Positions 46,465-56,047 of a stretch of DNA of 64,000 bases are shown piece after piece. The notes below the pieces were generated by a model that searched no databases, was not told where the DNA came from, and saw only the letters and a program-made list of their open reading frames with translations. The position numbers and the translations under genes were made by a program. Positions within the stretch are counted from its first letter, which is position 1. Each line of letters begins with the position of its first letter. The stretch comes from Diphasiastrum complanatum (lineage: Eukaryota; Streptophyta; Lycopodiopsida; Lycopodiales; Lycopodiaceae): positions 47,800,617 to 47,864,616 of the forward strand of contig CM055097.1 in NCBI GenBank assembly GCA_029204225.1, in the 5' to 3' direction.

Positions 46465-46625
46465 ATATGCGTCCGGGTCTCGGACTCGTCCGCGTCCGAA
46501 CGCTGGATGCGCCAGCTGGACGTGTCCAATGTGTCCAAAAAAAAAATTAAAAAAAATGGATGCGTCCGACCCTGCGTCCGGGTCCAGGCGCTGGACGCGG
46601 ACGCCAAAAGGCTGCATCCGCCCCA
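46465..46625. repeat. GC-rich block built on GCGTCCG/CGGACGC
   Basis: The heptamer GCGTCCG or close forms occurs at least five times and its complement (GGACGCGGACGC) near the right end; poly-A islands split the block at 46540-46558. Its base composition stands out from the AT-rich surroundings. No gene is seen. Confidence 0.7.
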
Positions 46626-46639
46626 GACCCTCATGTCTG

Positions 46640-46673
<34 letters not shown>

Positions 46674-46675
46674 AT
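46640..46675. repeat. (TA)n and (GTTA)n microsatellites
   Basis: A TA run is followed by about five TAGT/GTTA units. Confidence 0.9.
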
Positions 46676-47839
46676 TATAGTTTTGGCATTATGTAAATAG
46701 TGTCCTAAAAATACAGGCCTTTTCAAAATCTTCTCCAAAAAAATCCTATATTTTTCAAAAGATATAAGCATCATATCCTATAATGTATAAATGTTGAAGG
46801 CACATTGTCTTGTAAAAAAAAATTTAGCTTTCTAAAATTCTGCATATTTCAAAAGCACTTGGTTTTAAGGACTTTTGATCCTATTCAATTCTTTGTATGT
46901 CAGTTTTTGACCAAAGTTGCCGATTCCATTCTCGAGAGATGTCGGCTTTCCCGAACATTGCTTTGCACTCTCCAAAACAATGTACTAACTTTTTGGGCGG
47001 GGAGGTCCCTCGTAACTAAAAGGCATGGTGGCAGTTTGAGAACGGCTCACTCACACGAAGTTTTTTTTTTTTTTGGTTAGCCACAGCACTACATAATTGA
47101 GCACCAAAAACATGCACATGTCCACAACTAATAAAACTGAAAATTTTTCTCTTGTGCATGTGGGTGCTTGGAAAAATGGTGCTTGTGCTCACCGAAATGG
47201 CGTCGATGCTCGAAAAAAAAATGACACTATTTTTTGCAGGAAAGATTTTTCCCAGGCACCCATACATCGGGCAAGGCCTAGGTAGTGGTGCCGCATGGCA
47301 CATTTTTTTGTGAACCTTCCTATGTAAAAACTTTTTTTATTTTTTGCCATAATTTTGTTTTTTATCTGTACCTTTTGGGTGGAAAGTGCATAATTTTTTC
47401 TAAATGCACATCTGCATGTAATTATAAAAGAAAAGAAAAGGGAGGCACATGGATTCATTGCAAGCAATTGCCTCCATTTTCTTCATTAGAAAGTTAAAAA
47501 AATGATTTTACATATTCAAAAATGGGCTTTCTAGTGACCTTTGCACTTCAAAAAACAAGCGTGAAATTATGGTGCAAAATAACCATAAAATAATGGCGAG
47601 TTATTAGGTCAAGCTACAATTGAACAATTGTCAAATGGGGTGTAAAGGTCACTTATAAAATCTTTCCTGAGCATAAAGAATGGCAGATAATGCCCTTTCT
47701 TATGATTGATTTTTTGTAATAGGATCACTTAATGCATGTTTATGTGTCAAAATCTCTTGAATCTCAAATTCCTTTAAGTTTGTGTTACTCAGAGCACAAC
47801 CAATGTTCATGTGAAATCAATGATTAACTCTTATATTTG
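46676..47839. other. Unassigned stretch with many A/T runs
   Basis: Several short overlapping frames lie on both strands, none with family motifs. A 15-base T run is at about 47061-47075. No LTR end is recognised up to the primer-site-like sequence at 47840. Confidence 0.35.
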
Positions 47840-48053
47840 GCTCTAATACCATGTTAAGGCATAGTACATTGGACCTTAAATGAGCCTAATAATAACTCAC
47901 AAGAGGGATTGATTGATTGATTAACAATTGCATGCAAACTAGACATCAAAAAACAAGATCCAGATTGGCAATTCTACACAAATCAATCAAGAACAACCAT
48001 AAATCATTGATTATCATGAAGATCCGATTGCGGTATGTACTTCTACCAACCTT
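47840..48053 (-). repeat. Degenerate primer site and LTR O-type fragment
   Basis: On the minus strand TGGTATTAGAGC (47840-47851, one mismatch to the usual site) abuts an LTR end ...TTAACA at 47852. The LTR text (GAGGGATTGATTGATTGATT, GGCAATTCTACACA) matches the LTR at 56060-56300. It is cut off at 48053 by a gypsy LTR. Confidence 0.7.
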
Positions 48054-48842
48054 TGTTGGGAATATTCCCAACAAAGTGTAAATAAATAAAATCGTCCAAT
48101 AAAATGTGTTGCGAGGGCATGGCATCTTGCGTGTATAAGCCCATGGCCCAATAAGCACGCAAGCCAAAGTGGGCCTTTGTAATCAAAATAAAACTTGAGG
48201 CCCAAAGTCAATTTTAAACTTAGAGTTTACTTTTTAGAGTTGGGTCCAATTTTGGACTCAGAATCTTGTGATTTCCAATGTACTTTTTGTGGACCCTTGG
48301 ATCAAGTTGGGTCCAAGATGAATGGATAGGATCAATGTGAATATTAGCCAATAGGATTGAGGGGCAAGGGCCTTCTCCATTTTATAAAAAGACACCATTT
48401 GTACACTATTTGCATGCTTAATAGAGAGGAGGAGACTCTACTATTTTGAGAGCTCAAGCATCCTCATTTGCTAATCAATCTTGCTTATGCTATTGTTGTG
48501 TTTGCTTGTTATTTCCATTTCTTCCATGCTTTTTGTTTGTGATTAGTTAAGGTTTCTCCATAAGCAATGACATTGAGCATTTGAGCTAACCTCCATCTCA
48601 TCTCTCTCTCTTTCTCTCTTCTCTTCTCTCTTCCTCTTCTTGTCTATCCTTTCCCTTCACCCAAAAGCATGATGAATGTTAGTGTAGAGGAGTAGAGTTA
48701 AAGGAGGGTAGTGTTAGTGGTGAATAGAATTAAGGGAGAAAGTAGGAAACATAGCATCTATGCATAGTTAGGTAACTATCCAGTGATCTAACCCTTGTTG
48801 ACAGGCGAGAGGGATATACTACGCAAGATCTTCGACCCTATA
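48054..48842 (+). repeat. Gypsy-type LTR, second copy (right end approximate)
   Basis: It starts TGTTGGGAATATTCCC and shares its first ~420 bases with 13156-13620. Its very start belongs to a perfect 26-base palindrome (48051-48076). A pyrimidine-rich stretch lies at 48596-48650. It ends shortly before the gypsy-type primer site at 48844; the exact CA end is not clear. Confidence 0.7.
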
Positions 48843-48843
48843 G

Positions 48844-48861
48844 TGGCGCTGTTGCCGGGGA
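48844..48861 (+). promoter_or_regulatory. Gypsy-type primer-binding site
   Basis: TGGCGCTGTTGCCGGGGA is one base from TGGCGCCGTTGCCGGGGA, the site typical of plant Tat/Athila gypsy elements. This assigns the LTR family that occurs at 13.2 and 48.1 kb to gypsy. Nothing of gag or pol follows; 48862-49470 has no recognised gene. Confidence 0.8.
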
Positions 48862-49472
48862 TAGGTTTCCACTAACTAGTTTAGCTGCATTTTAGCTATT
48901 TTCTTGCTTTTTAGAGTAGTTTTAGGTAGATTTTTAAGTGTTTAGACTTAGTTTTCTATATATTTTTGTGTTTGGACTGTTCACTCTTGTCGCAATCTAT
49001 ACACTTTGTCAGGATTATACAAGTCAAGAGTGAACCGTCACTACCAACAAAGTGGATGACGAGCAATTGACTAACAACGATACTAGAGAAATAGGAATTA
49101 GGATGAAAAAGAAAAACATCAAATGAACAAAATATTATCTTGTCAATATCAATGTCCACTTGTAGATTGTACCACTCAAAAAACAGCTTTGTATTGGCAC
49201 AACTAAAAGAATCGTTCTATTGCACAGACTGCAGATATTGAATAAAACTATTAAAATTATGATAAATGATTTATTCATGCAAAATTAAAAAATTTAAAAC
49301 CAAAAATCCATATCAGCAATATCATATACCTTGATAGATTTTATTTTTATTTCATCGATAGATTTGGCCGTTGTTGCTATTTTCCGAATGGCTGTTTGAA
49401 GCAAAGAATGAAATGTTTTGTGTATTCTAAATTGAATTTATTTTTACACAGAGAAAATTTTATACTCAAGTC

Positions 49473-49855
49473 TTACTTATTTTCATATAGAATCAAATCA
49501 ATTTTGGCCATTGGATTGCACTCGATGAAATACACAACCACATCAAAATTGGTCTCCTTTGCCTTCATTGCAACCATAAAGAAAGGGCTAACAACAAAAA
49601 CGTCTCCTTTGGAATCGAGACTGATGTTGTGCTGCAAAAAATTCTGCCCGGCTTCAACAATTGTATCCAATATCTGGGCTGTTCAATTCTTTAGCTCTTC
49701 ACAAAATTTCAGACCTAATCGAAAGCTTTTATTGGTATATGAAATTAAAAAGTCAAAATAATTGTCGAGCATATCAATCTTATTGGCTAAGTAGGACTCA
49801 TATTCATTATAATAATCGGAATCAAAGTAAGGATCGTATGGGATTCTAACAAAAA
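49473..49855 (-). pseudogene. Unassigned minus-strand reading frame with one stop
   Basis: A single frame from about 49855 down to 49473 is open except for one TGA in KFCEELKN-stop-TAQILDT (about 49680). It reads PYDPYFDSDYYNEYESYLAN, then DMLDNYFDFLISYTNKSFRL, then DTIVEAGQNFLQHNISLDSK, then GDVFVVSPFFMVAMKAKETN, and ends KIDLILYENK. The mixture of acidic, aromatic and hydrophobic residues looks like real coding sequence rather than chance. I do not recognise the family; it is not copia pol. No start codon or splice site is secured. Confidence 0.4.
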
Positions 49856-49894
49856 GATTATTTAATTACACTCCTAGTCTACAAGTAGTCAAGC

Positions 49895-51530
49895 TCTTTT
49901 TACTTTGACTTATGAATTAACTGAGATGCTTTGGCATTTCAGATTAGGCCATTTAAATTCCAGTTGTATTCAACAAATGTCGAAACAGAATTTAGTACGA
50001 GATCTACCTTTATTAAAAAGTCAAATTCTTCATGTGAATGCTGTATTTCCAGCAAGCATGCTAGAACTCCAACCGCTTCCAATTCTATTCGTTCTTCTAA
50101 AGGTTCGTTAGATCTTGTACACATGGACATTTGTGGTCCAATGCAAACTATTTCCACATGGGGAGTTGTCTACTTGCTGACTATCATTGATGACTTCTCT
50201 CGGAGGACTACAATATATTTCTTGAAGAACAAATCCGAGATTCTCAAGGTCTTCATGCAGTTCAAGGCATCATCAGAAAAAATGACCCATAAAATAATTA
50301 GCTCTACGCTCTGATGTGCCTTCAATAGGACATTCAAAATCATTTGCAATGTATATTGATTTCTTGACTCCATCATAAGGTGCAATAGAAGAGAAAGAGT
50401 CCTTGGAGCTACACATATGTGAAGAGGCTCCACTATCAATATACCATAAGTCGTCCTTCTTGAAAGGAGTAGATGAGAAACTAGAGACCATAAGAGATCC
50501 CTCTCCATCACTTGCAATAGTGTCTTCCTTCTCATTGGTAATGTTGGCTTGCTTGAGTTGATTCTTCTTCTTGAAGCAATTGGTGGCATAATGACCTTTC
50601 TTGCCACAATACATTTACAACAACATTCAGCCAGCTACTCACCTCAGTCCAATGGTGTAGCTCAAAGGAAGAATCAGAAACTCATCGCAAGTGTAAAGAG
50701 CATGCTAGTCCATGCCTCTCTTCCAAAGAAATTCTAGGCAGAAGCTGTTACTACAATAGCCTACCTTCAAAATTGATCCATCTCAGAGGTCCTGAATGGC
50801 AAGACACCCTATGAGGTGTGGATCGAAGCCATCACTCACAAATATTTGAGTGTTTGGATGCAAAGCCTACTCATAGACCCCTGCTGATCTAAGTACGAAG
50901 CTGGACAACTCCAGTAGAAGGTCAATCTTCATCAGCTATTCCTCAGACCATCAGACATACAAGCTCTTCAATCTGGACTCTCATAAGACCTTCATGAACA
51001 GAAATGTCATTTTTGCGGAAGATCAGTTTATCGACCACAAGGGGAAAGCTACTTCGAATTCAGATGCTAGAATCGACACCAACGGCTATGATTGACTCAA
51101 GACTAATCAGAAGATTGACACTAACACTGACACTGACTCCGACAACGAGACAGTCCCTCAGCAAAACGAATCACATCAGAGGATCACAGTTCAAACCAGA
51201 AGATCAAACCGATTAAGACAGCCTCCATCCCAAGTTACGAATGATCTAGCCTGCTACATTATGCAAGAATCAAACGTTGTTTCAGAGGCAATGTCAACAC
51301 TTGTTGCTGATCAAAAGAAGATCAATGCATCTTTAAACGAGAATGGTTTTATTCCAAACTCGACATGCTCGAATTGTTATTTTCAGTCTACATCGAATCC
51401 CTTCATAATCATCACCTTTCATGTAGATGATATGTTACTATTTAGTAACAATCTGAATTTATTGAAGGATTCAAAATGCATGTTAGCTCTATCAAAAAGA
51501 GCTTCATCTCAGATTTAACGATATGTTAAA
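49895..51530 (+). pseudogene. Copia H: integrase to early RT, with captured antisense E piece
   Basis: Plus strand: integrase zinc region (LWHFRLGHLNSSCIQQMSKQ, 49926), CECCISSKHART, LDLVHMDICGPM (50111), IIDDFSRRTTIYFLKNKSE, up to LRSD (50310). A 298-bp antisense segment of the E family follows. Then H resumes with SYSPQSNGVAQRKNQKLI (50640) and FGCKAYS. Frames at 51004-51216 and 51261-51518 hold the integrase C-terminal region (RNVIFAEDQFIDHKGKA) and a much shortened RT with FHVDDMLLFSNN, where the usual tyrosine of YVDD is H. Most of RT and all of RNase H are deleted. Confidence 0.85.
50315..50612 (-). pseudogene. E-family gag/protease fragment captured inside copia H
   Basis: On the minus strand a 113-codon frame carries the zinc knuckle (YCGKKGHYATNCFKKKN) and protease (WYIDSGASSHMCSSKDSFSS). 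It is nearly the same as 42730-43030 of copia E. Both edges fall inside codons of known domains, with no LTR, and it replaces the part of H integrase between LRSD and the SPQSNG motif. Confidence 0.88.
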
Positions 51531-51564
51531 TTTGAACTTCAAAGCGTTTTTCCAAGATCCACAT

Positions 51565-52728
51565 TAAGAGGGAGTGTTAGATTTCTTATGCTCAGTCTTA
51601 AATAAATCGTTCAAGTAATGAGCATCCTGAAAAACTGAAGGCCGATAACACATTTTCAGGCCTTCACATTTTTCTTTTCTCTCTTGAGATTTTTTGTCTC
51701 AGAAATCATTTTAAGGCACCTTATCCTTCTTCGCCTTTTTCGCTTAGCGAAAAATGCAACACACTAGCCAAGTGGCTAGAATGTCTTAGAAACCATTCTT
51801 AAAGCACCTTTTGCTTTTTTGCCTTCTTCGTCTTTTTCTCTTCACAAAAAATGCGACACACTGGCCAAGTGGCCAGAATGCCTTAGAAATCATTCTTAAG
51901 GCACCTTTTGCTTTTTTGTCTTCTTCATCTTTTTCGTTCACAGAAAATGCGACACACTGGCCAGAATGACAAACCATTTCTGGACCACCTTCAACTTTTG
52001 CGCCTTTTTCTCTTTGCAAAAAATGCGACAAAGTATCCAAAAAACCTTAAAATCATTTTAGGGCACCTTCGCCTTTTTTGGTTTTCTTCGTCGCCTCTAA
52101 ACTAAGGCACTTTTTGCCTTTCTCACTGCCTTTTAGTTTAAGGCACCTTTGCCTTCTTCTCTGCCTTCAGTGTAAGGCACTTTTTGGCTTTTTCGCCTTC
52201 TTTGCTGCCTTGAATCTAAGGGCGCCTTAGGGATTTACATACCTTTAGAGTAAGGGCACCTTCAGGAGTTGCAAACCTTCAGTCTAAAGGCACTTTTGGG
52301 TTTTTCGGCTTTTTCGTGTTTTTGCTGCATTGGCTGACCGACGTCGCCAACTTATCAGCAACCCTAAAAATAGCTGGACAACCAAATATCTCAAAGGCGG
52401 TTGGCGGTTACCAACTTTGTACATATGCAAAGACTGGCGCAAATAGCATTAAAAGCTTGTAAGATATTTTGTCTCTCGACACTTGTGTAAATATATATAT
52501 TAGCTAAAAGAAGCTATATAAGTGTTAATTGAGTTAATAGAATTTTTCTTTTCAATCACGTTATCACGCTCAACAAGCTGAAGTTATTACTTCAAGCTAT
52601 TGTACTCACTGTTGATATTGATCATAGTGCAATTTTTGCCTCACTACTGCGTCGTTCATTTGCGTATATTGTATGAATTCTTCTAGTTGAATAATTTTGC
52701 TGCTAACTGTTGTGTTTCCGTTCCTACA
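51565..52728 (+). repeat. Copia H polypurine tract and 3' LTR, 1154 bp
   Basis: The purine tract TTAAGAGGGAG leads into TGTTAGATTTC at 51575. The likely end is TTCCTACA at 52728, just after typical LTR-end text; no 5' LTR or target duplication is available to confirm it. The LTR contains a minisatellite-like inner part. Confidence 0.65.
51700..52060. repeat. Minisatellite inside LTR H, unit about 97 bp
   Basis: The phrase ATGCGACACACTGGCC (or one base off) starts at 51754, 51851 and 51947, spacing 97 and 96; a fourth, weaker start is at 52023. Between them AAGGCACCTTTTGC and a CTTTTTC tract repeat. The AAGGCAC motif goes on irregularly to about 52310. Confidence 0.85.
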
Positions 52729-52736
52729 CGTCACGC

Positions 52737-53375
52737 TTAATCCTCGAGCTTTCGTTGCCGCTCACGCCCAGGGGGTTGATGAGCAACAGGAGGAGCAGAA
52801 ACTGATCTTGAGTCTGATTCAGAGTTAGAAGACGTTGAACTAGTGGTCAGGATGATGAGGGGCCACTTTGTACGGATGACTTTTGGAGAAAGGAAAGCAG
52901 TGGGCCTGTGAGATCCCAATTTTGTAGGATGAGCCGGCTTCCTCTTCCTGCTAGAGGTGGTGAGGAGCTCTATTCTATCCAGAGGTAGATCCCTGGAGGT
53001 GCTGGCGTTATCCAGATGGAGTTTTGAATACTGCTCTTGAAGTCTTTTGAGAATTACGAAATCCTTGGGCATGATGGTAACACGCTTACTATGCACGGCC
53101 AAGAGAATGGAATCCTCAAAAAACTGGGACAAATAGTCCTCTACAGCACCTTGTAAGGCCCACATGACTGTAACGATGAATCTAACATGATGGTCGAGCG
53201 ACATCGTGACATTCCTCACAGATCGGCCGAAGGGAACTTTTGGAATCAACAACTCAATTGACCTCTAAAGTCTCTTGATCTCCCTCAGCCAGACCTGCCT
53301 TCTGCCACGTCGTCGGGCAAGGGATGGTTGTACATATGTTCTAGCATGGGCTGTGGACTTGACCCTAGCCATCAT
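52737..53375 (-). pseudogene. Histone-H3-like reading frame with C-terminal extension, one internal stop
   Basis: The minus-strand frame from ATG 53372 (a second ATG is at 53375) begins MARVKSTAHARTY, has a basic tail (ARRRGRRQ) and then the H3 core: WLREIKRL-stop-RSIELLIPK (alpha-N), VPFGRSVRNV (alpha-1), HHVRFIVTVMWALQGAVEDY (alpha-2), LSQFFEDSILLAVHSKRVTI then MPKDF (alpha-3). The stop is TAG at 53265-53267 where H3 has a glutamine-type residue. Loop 1 has no insertion, unlike most CENH3. About 100 extra residues follow the fold (RKRKPAHPTKLGSHRP, then SSTSSNSESDSR), which canonical 136-residue H3 lacks. There is no intron. The frame ends eight bases from the LTR H end. It may be a diverged H3 retrocopy or an antisense open frame of a retroelement; with the stop it cannot give full protein without readthrough. 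Confidence 0.8.
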
Positions 53376-53394
53376 GTTAAAAAGTGCAAGGTAG

Positions 53395-53665
53395 AATTAA
53401 AAAACTAAAAATTAGAATATCGCTCTCAAGCGTGGAGCATGATTTTAGAAAAAAGAAAAAAAGACAAAGACTACACTTGAAATCGATATCGTGAGGGCAA
53501 TATCGCTTTTGAGCGCAAGAGAGAAGCAAGAAAAAAAACCACAAAAACGACGCTCTCAAAAGCGATATCGACACATAGCGGTATCGGTTTCTAGTGCGGA
53601 GGGCGTGGGTATAGTGGAGGAGATAGGACAACTTGCTTGAAAGCGATATCGCAATAAAAGAGAAA
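53395..53665. repeat. Cluster of AGCGATATCG-type short inverted motifs
   Basis: GATATCG or its near-palindromic form with flanking GC (AGCGATATCG, GGCAATATCGC, AGCGGTATCGG) occurs at least six times in both senses, directly upstream of the H3-like frame (which reads leftward). AATTTCGAGGACAAA at 53673 resembles the 3' internal end of plant gypsy elements. Confidence 0.6.
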
Positions 53666-53732
53666 AAAAAAATTTCGAGGACAAATGAGTTCTCTCCGCA
53701 AAGTACTTATAAAAAAATTTTGCGCGTGAGAA

Positions 53733-53975
53733 AGTCGGTTGTTGACACGTGGCAGCATTTTACATTTCCACGTGTCCATTCGTACATGTCATTATGAGCT
53801 CATTATTTTTGGCACATGTGGACTAATACATGGAGGCATCAGACATCGACACATGTCATTCCACACGTGTGAAATGTCGCATCATATAATTGCTTGTACA
53901 GACAATCATTGGCAGCCAATCATCAATCGCCACATGTCCAATCCATCACGGGCAAAAATATTTCTATAAATAGAT
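53733..53975 (+). promoter_or_regulatory. Promoter-like or LTR U3-like block with G-boxes, CCAAT and TATA
   Basis: The block starts TGTTGACACGTGG. It contains CACGTG cores at about 53739 and 53771, further ACACGTGTG/CACATGTC variants, CAGCCAATCATCAATC at about 53913, and a TATA box CTATAAATAGA at about 53963. The order fits a plus-strand promoter. The TGTTGACACGTGG start is also common in plant LTRs, so an LTR U3 is the simplest reading; the right end is not seen. Confidence 0.5.
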
Positions 53976-54390
53976 GCTTTATGACGTGCATTCTCACAAG
54001 ATTTTTGGGATTTCTGTGTCTGATATCATTTTTGAATGCAATCTTTGCCCTGTATAATCTCATTGCATGCATTTGCGCCTGAAACCGGTTTTGCTCGTCT
54101 AGTGATTTTCTTCTTTCTTTACGTGGACATCTGCATTCGAAACTGATACTTGATGCCCTAATATCAGTGCAAAGTAACTTGCAATACTCCTGGACATCCC
54201 ATTTTGCGCTTGAAATCAATATTATGGGTTAATTATTTAGTCAACCTTCTTTTTTTCAGTAATTTCTTTAGCAATGTCTAATTTTGAGTTTAGTCTGTAA
54301 TTTTTTTTGCATGAATTTGGTATTACAAAAAATGTAGACTATTTCAAGACATTTTTTCTCCTTTTCTTTTTGTTCTTCCTTCTACCACAG

Positions 54391-54578
54391 AGGGTCCTAG
54401 TGTGGAAGCATTTTCTGATATTTATCTCAAATTTAAATCTCTGCTCATTACCCCCTTGGCTAGATTTCAAAATAAAGACACGGTCCATTATCAGGACTTG
54501 ATGAACCTAGACATGAACAAATATAAATCCAAGCTTGAAAATTGTTCACCAAGTTACATGATGATTTCAAAATTGTGA
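54391..54578 (+). other. Short open frame after an acceptor-like site
   Basis: A pyrimidine-rich run ending in CTACCACAG precedes a 61-codon open frame (GPSVEAFSDIYLKFKSLL, then VHYQDLMNLDMNKYKSKLEN) that ends at TGA 54576-54578. It lies downstream of the TATA-bearing block. I do not recognise it; it may be chance. Confidence 0.22.
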
Positions 54579-54636
54579 TCTTTTTAGCTTGTGCTTGGAA
54601 AGTAGATTGTTTTTATTGTAGATTAAGTCAATTTAT

Positions 54637-54968
54637 TTGAGGTACATCTCGAGTACACTAGATTTTGGTATACTTTATAGAGGAGATGTAATTGACTTGC
54701 ATGCCTATAGTGATTCAGATTTTGTAGGTGACAAGAGAGATAGAAGATCAACAATTGCATATGCAACCTTCATAGGTGATGGAGTAGTTTCTTGGCTCAA
54801 GGAACAATCTCACTCACACTTACTACAACAACGAAGGATGTGCTTTGGATCAAGAGACTACTAGTGGAGCTAAAGATTATGGATCCAAAGGATGTACCAA
54901 TCATCCATAATGACAACATGTTGCATCAAATCCAATTTTCCATGCAAGGTCCAAACACATAGAGATGT
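54637..54968 (+). pseudogene. Copia O: RNase H fragment (A-like family)
   Basis: The frame starts RYISSTLDFGILYRGDVIDL and continues SDSDFVGDKRDRRSTIAY, close to copia A (1160-1330). A deletion after VVSWL removes the SSTEAEYKA segment, and the remainder shifts frame (FHARSKHIEM) up to the junction at 54968. Confidence 0.85.
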
Positions 54969-55282
54969 GAACTTTCACCTCTTGTCATGCTTTGTAAGAT
55001 TTGGTTTCTTAGCATAAGCACTCTTGAAGTGTTGTTGAATTCATATATAGCTTTTATAGAATCCCAAGCTTCTTTGGCTGAAGTACAAGAGGACACTTCC
55101 TCTACAAGGTCATTACTAACATTTATCTTAATGCAATACAATGCGAACCAATTCTTGTCCTCCAAAATATCAAAGAGATCATGGAGTATCAATAAGGACT
55201 CCATTCTTACCTTCCATATTGAGTAGTTTGTAAAATTTAAACTCTCACTAGGTTCAAGAAGAAATTCACTAATGGACCCCAT
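54969..55282 (-). pseudogene. Copia O: gag N-terminus
   Basis: From an ATG at 55282 (MGSISEFLLEPSESLNFTNY) the frame reads a copia Gag start (YSIWKVRMESLLILHDLFD, AKEAWDSIKAIYEFNNTSR, LRNQILQSMTRGESSH). The frame is open for 118 codons and ends where the plus-strand RNase H fragment begins head-on at 54968. Confidence 0.88.
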
Positions 55283-56047
55283 CTTCCTAAAGATTCGTAC
55301 TATTGATGTACTTATCGGCCCTCCCTAAGTTCTTTTCCAAAATTTGCCTCACCAGCAACTCACTTGATGCTCACAAAGACACAAGTGGAAAGATCCTCTT
55401 GATCTTGATTCAAAAGACTCTTAAGAAGGATTCTACCAAACAATGCTCAAAAAAATTGGAATTGATTTGAACCTAGAAACTCACAAGGGTTTCACTTGTC
55501 TTGATTATCTCAAATCTCGCTTCTAGACCTCTCAATGGACTTCTAGCCATGGTTCTTACACTTTCTCACAAAGATAAAATGAAGATAAAATGAGATTCTA
55601 TCAAGAAATTATCAAATCAAGTCAATTTTGACAATTTTTGGACAAAAACATGGCTAAAACTTACTCCTTCCTCTTGATGGTTTTTCAAGACCTTTAAATC
55701 ACTTTTAGAGGGCTTGATCCCAGCCTAAATTAATTAGATTTGATGACACTAAGTCCAGTCTAATCAATGCCATACAAACGTTGATGCTTTTCCTAGATCT
55801 AGCACCAAAAAACTCACAAAGATCAGTCACTATGAAATCTTTGGATCTAATGAAAAATGAAGATTAGTTTGAGGTATAGATCTGCCCACGCGTGTGAACA
55901 GTACAAAATCTGAACCCTGACCAAGTTTGGTCCCCAAATCTCCACCCCTTCTATCGATTTCAAGTCAGCCCTCCAATTCTAGCTTTTAGCTCCAAAACTT
56001 GCGAAAAATGGATTGTACATTTGATCAATGATTTACTCTTGTACTTG

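Noticed and set aside
51700..52060. CRISPR-like array (regular ~97-bp spacing)
   Set aside because: The whole unit is repeated, without unique spacers, and the setting is a plant LTR.
52737..53375. Centromeric histone CENH3
   Set aside because: Loop 1 is not lengthened, and the frame has a stop and a foreign C-terminal extension; only H3-like is supported.
53376..53631. 84-codon minus-strand frame upstream of the H3-like frame
   Set aside because: Runs of Phe and Leu from T-rich repeats, no resemblance to a protein.
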